A stretch of DNA of 62,365 nucleotides from Pseudonocardia kujensis (GCF_021283305.1 NZ_JAJSOK010000042.1:1-62365); one strand, 5' to 3'. Positions 24,731-32,577 are shown, numbered from the stretch's first letter. The notes: a model not told the origin generated them from the letters alone. Made by a program: numbers and translations.

Positions 24731-25984
24731 TCAGACCGCGTTCGCGAGGGCCTTGCTCCAGAGCGCCACGCCCTCGTCGACCTGCTCGGCCGTGGTGATG
24801 AGCGGCGGGATGAACCGCACGACGTTGCCGAACGGGCCGCAGGTGAGCAGCAGCAGGCCCTGCTCGGCCGCGGCCGCGTGCGCCTTGACGGCGGTGGCGG
24901 CGTCGGGCGAGCCGTCGGGCGCGGTGAACTCGACGGCCACCATGAGGCCGAGGCCGCGGACGTCGCCGACGCCCTTGACGTCGGCCGAGGCGCCCCGCAG
25001 GCCCTCGAGCAGCCGGCGCCCCTGCACGGCGGCGTTGTCGACCAGGCCCTCCTCCTGCACCACCTCGAGGGTGGCGAGCGCGGCGGCGCAGGCGACGGCG
25101 TTGCCCCCGTAGGTCCCGCCCTGCGAGCCCGGGCGCGCCTTGCTCATCAGGTCGCGGGAGGCCGCGATGCCGGACAGCGGGAACCCGCTGGCCAGGCCCT
25201 TGGCGGTGATGAGGATGTCCGGGGTGAGGCCCTCGGTGTGCTGGTGGCCCCAGAACTTCCCGGTGCGGCCGAAGCCGGTCTGCACCTCGTCGGCGATCAG
25301 CAGGATGCCGTGCCTGTCGGCGCGCTCGCGCAGGCCGCGCAGGAAGGCCGGCGGCGTGGGCACGTAGCCGCCCTCGCCGAGGACCGGCTCGATGATGAAC
25401 GCGGCGACGTCGGCGGCCGGCGCGGTGCTGACGAGCTGACGGTCGAGCTCGGCCAGCGCGAACTCGACGGCCTGCTCCTCGCTCCAGCCGTAGCGGTAGG
25501 CGTAGGGGAACGGCGCGAACACCGTGCCGCCCATCATCGGGCCGATCCCGGAGCGGATCTTGGCGCCCGACGTCGTGAGCGCGGCGGCACCCATCGTGCG
25601 ACCGTGGAAGCCGCCGTCGAAGGCCAGGATCAGCGGGCGGCCCGTGGCGTGCCGGGCCAGCCGGACCGAGGCTTCGACGGCCTCCGAGCCCGAGTTGAGG
25701 AAGAAGACGCTGTCGAGCGCCGGCGGCAGCACGTCGCCGAGCCGGTCGGCGAGCTTCAGCAGCGGCTGGTGCATCACGGTCGTGTACTGGCCGTGGATGA
25801 GCGTGGCGACCTGCTCCTGGGCCGCGGCGACGACCTTCGGGTGGCAGTGCCCGGTGGAGGTGACGCCGATCCCGGCCGTGAAGTCCAGGTACCGACGCCC
25901 CTCGGTGTCGTAGAGGTGGACGCCCTCGCCGCGCGCGGCCTGGACGGGCGTGGCCTGGGTGAGGACCGGGGACAGCTGTGCCAT
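24731..25984 (-). CDS. Class III aminotransferase (4-aminobutyrate aminotransferase type)
   Basis: 417 residues from ATG at 25984, with GGAG five bases upstream; GTG at 25999 is the alternative. Motifs: FLNSGSEAVEAS for PLP phosphate, ADEVQTGFGRTGKFW with the Asp contacting the pyridine N, and ITAKGLASGFPLSG with the Schiff-base Lys. It transfers an omega-amino group to 2-oxoglutarate or pyruvate. GABA is the family default, but the neighbouring amidase, isomerases and hydroxyacid dehydrogenase suggest another omega-amino acid could be the substrate. The upstream region has the GntR-type palindrome, so it is probably controlled with the island. Confidence 0.88.
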   Translation of the reverse strand: MAQLSPVLTQATPVQAARGEGVHLYDTEGRRYLDFTAGIGVTSTGHCHPKVVAAAQEQVATLIHGQYTTVMHQPLLKLADRLGDVLPPALDSVFFLNSGSEAVEASVRLARHATGRPLILAFDGGFHGRTMGAAALTTSGAKIRSGIGPMMGGTVFAPFPYAYRYGWSEEQAVEFALAELDRQLVSTAPAADVAAFIIEPVLGEGGYVPTPPAFLRGLRERADRHGILLIADEVQTGFGRTGKFWGHQHTEGLTPDILITAKGLASGFPLSGIAASRDLMSKARPGSQGGTYGGNAVACAAALATLEVVQEEGLVDNAAVQGRRLLEGLRGASADVKGVGDVRGLGLMVAVEFTAPDGSPDAATAVKAHAAAAEQGLLLLTCGPFGNVVRFIPPLITTAEQVDEGVALWSKALANAV

Positions 25985-26007
25985 GGAACTCCGCTCCACG
26001 AGTCGAG

Positions 26008-26030
26008 GATTGTCGCGTTGTCGACAATCT
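26008..26030. promoter_or_regulatory. Putative GntR operator site A
   Basis: A perfect palindrome TTGTCGACAA at 26018-26027, preceded by a second half-site ATTGTCG at 26009-26015. It lies 24-44 bases upstream of the aminotransferase start. It matches sites B (28597) and C (30035) in the same gene cluster. Confidence 0.65.
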
Positions 26031-26067
26031 CAGGGAACCATGCCGGACCCTACCCCGGCAAGGGGCG

Positions 26068-26988
26068 CTACGCCGACAGCAGCCCGACGAGCACGACCAG
26101 CACCGGGACGCTGACGATCGTGGTGGTCAGGGCGGCATCCCGGCCCAGCCGGACGCCCCGGTCGAAGCGCACGGCGTAGCCGAAGACGTTCTGCGCGGTG
26201 GGGAGGGCCGCGCACACCACGACGGCGGTCAGCGCAGGTCCCGACAGCCCCAGCACGACGCCGCCGAGCACGAGCGCGAGCAGCGGGTGCACCAGGTTCT
26301 TCAGCACGACCACGCACCACAGCGAGGGCCCGACGTCGCCGGTCCCGGGCCGCGCCGCACCGCGCAACGAGATGCTGAACGCCAGCAGCATCCCGGGCAC
26401 CGCAAGGTCCGCGATGAGCTGCAGGGGCGCCATGACCGGCTCGGGCGGCAGCCAGCCCGTCCCCGAGACGACCAGTCCGGCCGCGGTCGCGACGGCGATC
26501 GGGTTGCGCAGCGGCGCCGTCAGCGTCCGGACCCACGAGGTCCGCTCGCCGGACACCACGTCGAGCACGGTCGTGTAGACCGGCGTCAGGACCGCGAGCT
26601 GGAACAGCAGGACCGGGGCGACGGCGGCGGCGTCGCCCAGCGCGTAGGTGGCGATGGGCAGGCCGAGGTTGCCGGCGTTGACGTACCCGCTGGCCATCGA
26701 CCCGATCGCGGTCTCCCCCGCCGGCCGCCGCCGGGCCAGCCCGACCGGGAGGTAGAGCAGGCAGGCGAGGGTGCTGGTCGCCGCGGTGACGACGAGCGCC
26801 GAGGAGAACACCGCGCCGACGTCCGCCCGGGCGAGCGTCACGAACAGCAGCGCGGGCGACGCCACGAAGAACGCGGTGCGGGAGAGCACCTGGGTGGCCG
26901 ACGGGCCGAGCACCCCGGCCCGGCCGATCCCGTAGCCGACGGCGATGACCACGCCGATGACGAGGAAGCCTTCGAGGATGCCCGTCAC
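26068..26988 (-). CDS. AEC family transporter (auxin efflux carrier-like)
   Basis: 306 residues, about ten hydrophobic helices in the usual 5+5 pattern of AEC transporters. The family-like motif NAGNLGLPIATYALGD is at ~104-119, and the second repeat shows PTAQNVFGYAVRFD at ~264-277. Bacterial members move dicarboxylates such as malate or malonate. It lies between the aminotransferase and the gntR gene on the same strand, so it probably moves the substrate or an organic-acid product of this pathway. Confidence 0.85.
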   Translation of the reverse strand: MTGILEGFLVIGVVIAVGYGIGRAGVLGPSATQVLSRTAFFVASPALLFVTLARADVGAVFSSALVVTAATSTLACLLYLPVGLARRRPAGETAIGSMASGYVNAGNLGLPIATYALGDAAAVAPVLLFQLAVLTPVYTTVLDVVSGERTSWVRTLTAPLRNPIAVATAAGLVVSGTGWLPPEPVMAPLQLIADLAVPGMLLAFSISLRGAARPGTGDVGPSLWCVVVLKNLVHPLLALVLGGVVLGLSGPALTAVVVCAALPTAQNVFGYAVRFDRGVRLGRDAALTTTIVSVPVLVVLVGLLSA

Positions 26989-27089
26989 GAGCGCGCGAGG
27001 AAGCCGGTCACGGGTGCCGACCCTACGACCCCGGCACGCCGCGCGGCAGATCTCCCGTCGCAGGTCACAGGGGGCGTGCGCGGCTCAGC

Positions 27090-27794
27090 TCAGGCGGGCA
27101 ACGCAGGGGGCGTTGCGACGTCGAGGATGCGGTTGACGGCGTCGGCCATGTGAGCCTCGAGGACCCGCGTCATGAGCTCGGCGTCGCCGGTGGCGAGCGC
27201 GTCGCGCAGGGTGCGGTGCTCGGCGAGCAGGTCCTCCGACGGCGGTGCGGTCTGCTGGAGCGCCGCCAGGCACATCCGCGTCTCCACCAGCAGGGTCCGC
27301 GACATCCGGTGCAGTCGCGGGCTGCCCGACGCGGCCACGAGCTCGGCGTGGAAGTCGTGGTCGGCGTCGGCGAGGGCGACGGCGTCGCCGGCCGCGGCGG
27401 CGGCCTCCATCGCCGTGATCGCCGCGGTCAGCCGGGCGACCGCCGGACCGCGGTCGGGCTCGGCGAGCAGGAGCAGCGCGGCGGCCCGCTCGACCGCCGT
27501 GCGCGCGGTGTAGACGTCGCGCACGTCGGCGGCGTCGAGGTCGCGGACGAAGAGCCCACGGTGCCGCTCGCTGCGCAGCAGGCCCTCGGCCACCAGCCGC
27601 TGCATGGCCTCGCGCAGCGGCCCGCGGCTCACCCCGAGCCGCGCCGCCAGCTCGACCTCGCCCAGCTGGGTGCCGGGCGGGAACGTGCCGCGCATGATCG
27701 CCGCCCGGATCCGGTCGGCGACGATCGCCGCGGTCGACCGGCGGTCGATGGGCTCCAGGTCGCCCATCCGGATCTCCGGACTGCTGCCCGTCAT
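27090..27794 (-). CDS. GntR family regulator (FadR/FCD type)
   Basis: 234 residues. The winged helix (~18-80: IVADRIRAAIMRGTFPPGTQL; AARLGVSRGPLREAMQRLVAEGLL) is followed by a helical FCD ligand domain with the metal-ligand pattern Asp/His (ADHDFHAELV; EHRTLRDAL; VLEAHMADAV). FCD domains commonly bind carboxylic acids. It sits 4 bp downstream of racemase gene 1, inside the island. Three near-identical palindromes in the island's promoter regions are its probable operators. Confidence 0.88.
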   Translation of the reverse strand: MTGSSPEIRMGDLEPIDRRSTAAIVADRIRAAIMRGTFPPGTQLGEVELAARLGVSRGPLREAMQRLVAEGLLRSERHRGLFVRDLDAADVRDVYTARTAVERAAALLLLAEPDRGPAVARLTAAITAMEAAAAAGDAVALADADHDFHAELVAASGSPRLHRMSRTLLVETRMCLAALQQTAPPSEDLLAEHRTLRDALATGDAELMTRVLEAHMADAVNRILDVATPPALPA

Positions 27795-27798
27795 CGGC

Positions 27799-28566
27799 TC
27801 AGCCCGCCTCCGGTCCCGCCGCGAACAGCGCGCCCAGCCCGGAGCGCGCCCGGTCGGCGCCGGCGAGCCGCAGCCCCTGCCACACGCTGACCTGGTTGGC
27901 GGTGAGCACCGGCCTGCCCACCCGCTCGTCGAGCCGGTCGAGCACGTCGATCGTGTGCAGCGCCGTGTCGGGCATGAGGATCGCCTGCGCCCCGGCGGCG
28001 GCCGGGTCGCCGGCGACGGCCGCGGCGAAGTCCAGCACGACGTCGTCGGGCAGGGTGCCGACCTCGGCCGCGGTGACGATCCCGCGCGAGGTCAGGGTCA
28101 GCACGCGGATCCCGGCCTTGCCGAGGAACTCGACGAACCGCTCGGCCACGTCGTCCGGGTAGGTGGCGCCGACGGCCACCGTGTCGATCCCGAGCCGGCG
28201 GCAGGCGTCGACGAACGCGAACGACGTGCTCGACGCCGGGACCTGCGCCACCTCCTGCAACGCCTTGACCTGCGCCGCCGCACCGTCCCAGCCGAAGACG
28301 AAGGAGCCGGACGTGCAGGCCCAGATGATCGAGTCCAGTGGGCCGGCCTGCGCGGCCACGGCCTTGGCCCCGTCGGCGAGGATGTCCTCGGACCCGACGT
28401 CGAGCAGGGCGTCGACGCGGTGCGCGTCCTCCCGCATCAGGGTGTGCACCAGCGGGAGCCGGCTGCCGTCGCCGAGCCGCTGCTCGGCGCGCGGGTAGTC
28501 GTCCTCGGCGGAGTACCCCGGGTACAGGATCCCGACGGTCGGGGTCACGGAGGTGGTGGGTGTCAC
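27799..28566 (-). CDS. Asp/Glu racemase superfamily protein 1 (maleate isomerase/arylmalonate decarboxylase-like)
   Basis: 255 residues from GTG at 28566. The N-terminal lobe has the nucleophile region IIWACTSGSF with Cys84. In the second lobe the position where its paralogue has Cys-Thr-Asn reads Pro-Asp-Thr (MPDTALHTID, ~199-208), so the second catalytic Cys is missing. The shared C-terminal motif TANQVSVWQGLR is kept. A one-Cys active site is compatible with a decarboxylase-like or altered isomerase reaction, not with classic two-base racemisation. Operator site B lies just upstream. Confidence 0.82.
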   Translation of the reverse strand: MTPTTSVTPTVGILYPGYSAEDDYPRAEQRLGDGSRLPLVHTLMREDAHRVDALLDVGSEDILADGAKAVAAQAGPLDSIIWACTSGSFVFGWDGAAAQVKALQEVAQVPASSTSFAFVDACRRLGIDTVAVGATYPDDVAERFVEFLGKAGIRVLTLTSRGIVTAAEVGTLPDDVVLDFAAAVAGDPAAAGAQAILMPDTALHTIDVLDRLDERVGRPVLTANQVSVWQGLRLAGADRARSGLGALFAAGPEAG

Positions 28567-28596
28567 GGGCGTTCCTCGCGGGTCGGGCCGGGCAGG

Positions 28597-28612
28597 TTGT
28601 CGACAATCGTAC
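28597..28612. promoter_or_regulatory. Putative GntR operator site B
   Basis: TTGTCGACAATCGTAC, 31-46 bases upstream of the racemase 1 start and just beyond the stop of racemase 2. The first ten bases form a perfect palindrome. Together with sites A and C it gives a consensus of TTGTYGACAATC. Confidence 0.65.
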
Positions 28613-28630
28613 AAGCCAGGCCCGGCCGGG

Positions 28631-29431
28631 TCACGCCACCGAGCGCTGCAGGGGGACCTCGAGCAGTCGCCCGCCGCCCACGGCCTGCCGGCCGATGGCG
28701 CGCAGCGAGGCCCACATCGTGACCTGGTTCGCCGTGATCACGGGCTTGCCCAGGGCCTGCTCGAGGGGCTCGATGATGTCGTAGGTGGGCAGGTTGGTGC
28801 AGCTGATGAACAGCGCGTCGGCCTCCGGCCGGTCGACCGCCTTGACGATCGACACGACCTGTTCGTACCCGACCCGCCAGATGTTGCCGAGCAGGCCGAG
28901 GCCCTCGCTGGCGACCGTCGTGACCCCGTTGTCGGCGAGGAAGGTCACCAGCCGGTCGGTGACCGCGGCGATGTACGGGGTGGCGATCGCCAGGTTCTGC
29001 ACCCCGAGCAGGTGCAGGGCGTCGACCAGGGCGCCGCTGGTGGTCGTGGCCTCCGGGGCGCCCGCCTCGATCATCGTCCGGCGGAGCACGAACTCGCCCG
29101 CCACACCGCTGACGAAGCTGCCGGAGGTGCAGGCGAACGTCACGACACCGGGTCGCGGCGTGAGCACGTCCCGGGTCGCGCGGCGCACCGCCCGCCGGTC
29201 GCCGACGGCGACCGCCATCTCGACCGTGACGGGCGTGGTGAAGAACGGCAACCGGGTCAGGTAGAGCGAGACGTCGTCGGGCGCCCAGCGCCACAGCTCG
29301 CGGTCCAGCGCGAAGTCGAACGGGGCGACGACCCCGACACCCGGTGTGTCGTCGGTCGACCCGTCGTCGCCCGACCCGGCACCGTGACCGGCGTCCGGAT
29401 CGACGAGACCGACGGAGAGTTCAGCGGGCAT
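28631..29431 (-). CDS. Asp/Glu racemase superfamily protein 2 (maleate cis-trans isomerase-like)
   Basis: 266 residues from ATG at 29431, with GGAG seven bases upstream. Both catalytic cysteines of the maleate isomerase pattern are present: C101 in FACTSGSF and C211 in ISCTNLPTYD. The C-terminal TANQVTMWASLR motif is shared with paralogue 1. Residues ~10-30 are an Asp/Gly-rich insertion absent from paralogue 1. It probably isomerises or racemises a small dicarboxylate or its half-amide. A strong hairpin separates it from the preceding DUF3830 gene. Confidence 0.82.
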   Translation of the reverse strand: MPAELSVGLVDPDAGHGAGSGDDGSTDDTPGVGVVAPFDFALDRELWRWAPDDVSLYLTRLPFFTTPVTVEMAVAVGDRRAVRRATRDVLTPRPGVVTFACTSGSFVSGVAGEFVLRRTMIEAGAPEATTTSGALVDALHLLGVQNLAIATPYIAAVTDRLVTFLADNGVTTVASEGLGLLGNIWRVGYEQVVSIVKAVDRPEADALFISCTNLPTYDIIEPLEQALGKPVITANQVTMWASLRAIGRQAVGGGRLLEVPLQRSVA

Positions 29432-29451
29432 CGGGCCACTCCACTAGAACG

Positions 29452-29477
29452 CTCCGAGTAGATCGTCCTACTCGGAG
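29452..29477 (-). terminator. Hairpin overlapping the end of the DUF3830 gene
   Basis: A perfect 10-bp stem, CTCCGAGTAG at 29452-29461 and CTACTCGGAG at 29468-29477, with a six-base loop. It includes the DUF3830 stop codon and its last codons. On the minus strand it precedes racemase 2, so it may attenuate read-through or stabilise the upstream message. Confidence 0.65.
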
Positions 29478-29980
29478 GAACCCTCGGGAAGCCGCTCGTA
29501 CACGAGCCGCTCCCCCACGCTGCCGGAACGCCACACGTCGTGGCACGCCTCCGCCATCGCCGGCAGATTCTCCACGATCGTGGCGTAGACGTTGCCGGGG
29601 ACCCATCCCACGTCGCCGTTGAGCAGGAGGTTGTTCCGGCCGTAGAAGATGGCCAGGTCGATGCCGCCCGCGGCCTGGTCGATGTCCTGGTCCTCCTTGA
29701 AGGAGGCGTCGAGCATCCCGCCGTGGAAGTCGAAGTAGCAGACGTCGCCCGGGATCGGGGTGACCGTCGGGTTCTCCTGGCCGATGGTCGGGCCGAAGCG
29801 CGGGACGATCGAGTAGACCTCGTTGCGGGCGTACTTCGCGTGCTGCGCCGGACCGCCCAGCGGACCGTCGGCCAGCGCCTCCCAGACCGCGGCGGTGGTC
29901 CGTGGGGCCTCCTTCTCGAGCAGCTCGGCCACGCAGGACACACCGCGGCGCTCGAGGCTGATCCGGATGTACTTCGGCAA
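29468..29980 (-). CDS. DUF3830 family protein (cyclophilin-like fold)
   Basis: 170 residues from TTG at 29980, chosen because GAGGTG lies six bases upstream and the family begins MPKYIRISLE; ATG at 30001 is the alternative. Recognisable family stretches are SCVAELLEKEAPRTTAAVW, HAKYARNEVYSI, ENPTVTPIPGDVCYFDFHGG and IFYGRNNLLLNGD. DUF3830 genes tend to occur with amidases and amide or imide catabolism, but the activity is not established to my knowledge. It diverges from the dehydrogenase gene across operator site C. Confidence 0.8.
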   Translation of the reverse strand: MPKYIRISLERRGVSCVAELLEKEAPRTTAAVWEALADGPLGGPAQHAKYARNEVYSIVPRFGPTIGQENPTVTPIPGDVCYFDFHGGMLDASFKEDQDIDQAAGGIDLAIFYGRNNLLLNGDVGWVPGNVYATIVENLPAMAEACHDVWRSGSVGERLVYERLPEGSSE

Positions 29981-30033
29981 CGCACACACCTCATACGGCA
30001 TCGAGGACAGCAGAACCACTCCGCAACACGCGG

Positions 30034-30050
30034 ATTGTTGACAATCATAC
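30034..30050. promoter_or_regulatory. Putative GntR operator site C
   Basis: ATTGTTGACAATCATAC, with the palindrome ATTGTTGACAAT at 30034-30045. It lies in the divergent promoter region between the DUF3830 gene and the hydroxyacid dehydrogenase/amidase pair, so one site could control both directions. Confidence 0.65.
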
Positions 30051-30104
30051 GAGCGCTTCCTAGCGTGTCAATCGTCTCCCCTCGCTCTCGGAAGGATCTT
30101 CGGC

Positions 30105-31073
30105 GTGCCCGTTCCCGCAGGTCAGCCCGTCATCGCGGTGCTGACCGGAGACGACCCACCGACCGGCCTCGACGACCGCGCGGAGGGCGCCGAGATCCGT
30201 CTCGCCGGCCCGTCCGGCCTGGCCGAGGCGCTGTCGGGGGCCGACGTCCTGCTCGTCTGGGACTTCCTCTCCCCCGCCGTTCCCGCGGCCTGGCGGGCGG
30301 CCGACACCACCGCCGTCCGCTGGGTCCACACGGCCAGCGCGGGTGTGGACAAGGTCACGTTCCCGGAGATCCTCACGCACCCCGCGCAGATCACGAACGC
30401 CCGCGGGGTCTTCGACCGGCCGATCGCGGAGTACGTGACCGGCGTGGTGCTGGCCTTCGCGAAGGACCTGCCGACCACGCTGCGGCTGCAGGGCCGGCGG
30501 GAGTGGCGGCACCGGGAGACCTCGACCGTGCACGGCCGCACCGCGGTCGTCGTCGGCAGCGGGCCGATCGGGCGGGCGATCGCGGACATGCTCGGCGCCG
30601 TCGGGCTGCACACCGAGCTGGTCGGCCGCCGGGCCGCGGAGGGGGTCCACGCCTTCGACGCGCTGCCCGGGCTCCTGCCCTCCGCCGACGTCCTCGTGCT
30701 CGCCGCCCCGCTCACCGACGCCACCCGCGGGATGCTCGACAAGGCGGCGCTGGACCTGCTGCCCGACACCGCCCGCGTGGTCAACGTCGGTCGCGGCGGC
30801 CTCGTCGTCGAGCAGGACCTGGTGGCCGCGCTGCAGGACGGCCGGATCGCGGGCGCGGCGCTCGACGTCTTCGAGACCGAGCCGCTGCCCGCCGATTCGC
30901 CCCTGTGGGAGATGGCGAACGTGATCGTCTCCCCGCACATGTCCGGCGACGTGGTGGGCTGGCGGGGCATGTTGGTGGACCAGTTCCTCGACAACCTCGC
31001 GCGCTACCGGGCGGGCGAGCCGCTGCAGAACGTCGTCGACAAGTCCCTCGGCTACGTGAAGGGTTCCTCGTGA
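30105..31073 (+). CDS. D-isomer-specific 2-hydroxyacid dehydrogenase
   Basis: 322 residues from GTG. The Rossmann motif GSGPIGRAIADMLGAVG lies at ~151-167. Catalytic residues follow the family pattern: Arg in NVGRGGLV, Glu in FETEPLP, and His in VSPHMSGD. Such enzymes reduce 2-oxoacids to D-2-hydroxyacids with NAD(P)H or the reverse. The stop overlaps the amidase start by 4 bp, so both come from one transcript starting at the operator site C region. Confidence 0.87.
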   Translation: MPVPAGQPVIAVLTGDDPPTGLDDRAEGAEIRLAGPSGLAEALSGADVLLVWDFLSPAVPAAWRAADTTAVRWVHTASAGVDKVTFPEILTHPAQITNARGVFDRPIAEYVTGVVLAFAKDLPTTLRLQGRREWRHRETSTVHGRTAVVVGSGPIGRAIADMLGAVGLHTELVGRRAAEGVHAFDALPGLLPSADVLVLAAPLTDATRGMLDKAALDLLPDTARVVNVGRGGLVVEQDLVAALQDGRIAGAALDVFETEPLPADSPLWEMANVIVSPHMSGDVVGWRGMLVDQFLDNLARYRAGEPLQNVVDKSLGYVKGSS

Positions 31074-32479
31074 GTACTGCTGATCTCTCCGCCACCGAGC
31101 TGCTGGCCGGGTACGAGAAGGGCGAGATCTCCCCGGTCCAGGCCACGCAGGACGCGTTGGACCGCATCGAGGAGCACGACGCGAAGGTCAACGCGTACAC
31201 CCTCGTCGACGCGGACTCGGCGCTGGCCTCGGCCCGCGAGTCGGCGGAGCGCTGGCGGGCGGGCGCGCCGGTCGGCCCGCTCGACGGCGTGCCGACCTCG
31301 ATCAAGGACATCCTGCTCACCAAGGGCTGGCCGACCACCCGCGGCTCGTGGGTGGCGGAGGCGCCCGAGCCCTACGACGTCGACGGCCCTCCCGTCGCCC
31401 GCGTCCGCGAGGCCAGGGCCGTGCTCCTCGGCAAGGTGACCACGCCCGAGTACGCGTGGAAGGGCGTCACGGACTCGCCGCGCTGGGGAGTGACCACGAA
31501 CCCCTGGGACGCCACGAAGACCGCCGGCGGCTCCTCCGGGGGCTCCTCCGCGGCGGTCGGGCTGGGGATGGGCGCGCTGTCGCTCGGCACGGACGCCGGC
31601 GGCTCGGTCCGGATCCCCGCCGCGTTCACCGGCACGGTCGCGCACAAGTCCACCTACGGCCGCGTCGCGCACCACCCGGGGAGCCCGTTCGGCACCCTCG
31701 CGCACGTCGGACCGATGACCCGCACCGCGCTCGACGCCGCGCTGCTGCTCGACGTGATCTCCGGGTTCGACGCCCGGGACCCCTGGCTGCTCCCGGTGTC
31801 GATCGAGGGGGCCCCGCCGCGCTCCTTCGCGGAGCAGGCGCTGGAGGGCGTCGCCGGCCTGCGGATCGCGGTCAGCCCGACCCTCGGCTATGTCGACGTG
31901 CATCCGGACGTGAGGTCCGCCTTCGAGGCGGCCGCCGACGTGTTCGCCCGGCTCGGCGCGACCGTCGAGCGCGCCGACCCCGGGTTCGCGGACTGCGTGG
32001 AGCCCTTCCACGTCCTGTGGTTCGCCGGCGCGGCCAAGTGCCTCGAGCCCTACTCCGCCGAGCAGCGCGCGCGGATGGACCCGGCGCTGGTGGAGATCGC
32101 CGAGGAGGGGGCGCGGTACTCCGCGACGGACTTCCTGGGCGCCATGGCGGTGCGCAACGACATGGGCTCGCTGATGGGCGGCTTCCACCGGGAGTACGAC
32201 CTGCTGCTCACCCCGACGCTGCCGATCCCGGCGTTCGAGGGCGGCCGCGAGACGCCGTCGGGCGAGGGCCGCTGGACGAGCTGGACGCCCTTCACCTACC
32301 CGTTCAACATGACCCAGCAGCCGGCCGCGACCGTGCCCTGCGGGCTGACCGGCGAGGGTCTCCCGGTGGGTCTGCAGATCATCGGTCCGCGGCACGCCGA
32401 CGGCCGGGTCCTGGCCGCCGCCCACGCCTTCGAGCAGGCCACCGACCACCACAAGGCGGTCCCGACCCTGCTGAGGTGA
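31070..32479 (+). CDS. Amidase signature family hydrolase
   Basis: 469 residues from GTG at 31070. The Ser-cisSer-Lys triad motifs are all visible: Lys in TSIKDI (~78), the Gly/Ser-rich AGGSSGGSSAAVG, and GTDAGGSVRIPAAFTG holding the nucleophile Ser. It hydrolyses an amide to acid plus ammonia. GatA is unlikely: gatB and gatC are absent and the gene is coupled to a dehydrogenase in a catabolic island. Its likely role is the entry step or half-amide hydrolysis in that pathway. Confidence 0.88.
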   Translation: MSTADLSATELLAGYEKGEISPVQATQDALDRIEEHDAKVNAYTLVDADSALASARESAERWRAGAPVGPLDGVPTSIKDILLTKGWPTTRGSWVAEAPEPYDVDGPPVARVREARAVLLGKVTTPEYAWKGVTDSPRWGVTTNPWDATKTAGGSSGGSSAAVGLGMGALSLGTDAGGSVRIPAAFTGTVAHKSTYGRVAHHPGSPFGTLAHVGPMTRTALDAALLLDVISGFDARDPWLLPVSIEGAPPRSFAEQALEGVAGLRIAVSPTLGYVDVHPDVRSAFEAAADVFARLGATVERADPGFADCVEPFHVLWFAGAAKCLEPYSAEQRARMDPALVEIAEEGARYSATDFLGAMAVRNDMGSLMGGFHREYDLLLTPTLPIPAFEGGRETPSGEGRWTSWTPFTYPFNMTQQPAATVPCGLTGEGLPVGLQIIGPRHADGRVLAAAHAFEQATDHHKAVPTLLR

Positions 32480-32486
32480 CGCGCCA

Positions 32487-32570
32487 GGGGCCGAAAGCGC
32501 GCATCATGGTTCCCCAACGCGGATTCAGGGGCCGAAAGCGCGCATTATGGTTCCACAACGCGCTGGAGTG
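32487..32570. repeat. TATGGAACCATA hairpin repeats, two inverted units (family 2, right copy)
   Basis: Two units 41 bp apart (32487 and 32528), each GGGGCCGAAAGCGCGCAT then TATGGTTCC or CATGGTTCC and AACGCG. They are the reverse orientation of most units at 24290-24720 and match its last, inverted unit. They fill the gap between convergent amidase and tatB genes, so the accessory island has copies of this family at both edges. Confidence 0.85.
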
Positions 32571-32577
32571 GCAGGCG

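Noticed and set aside
31070..32479. GatA subunit of glutamyl-tRNA amidotransferase
   Set aside because: gatB and gatC are absent and the gene is coupled to a hydroxyacid dehydrogenase in a regulated catabolic island.
24731..32479. Integrase-mediated genomic island
   Set aside because: No integrase, tRNA target, direct att repeats or transposase seen; the island is defined only by gene content and flanking intergenic repeats.
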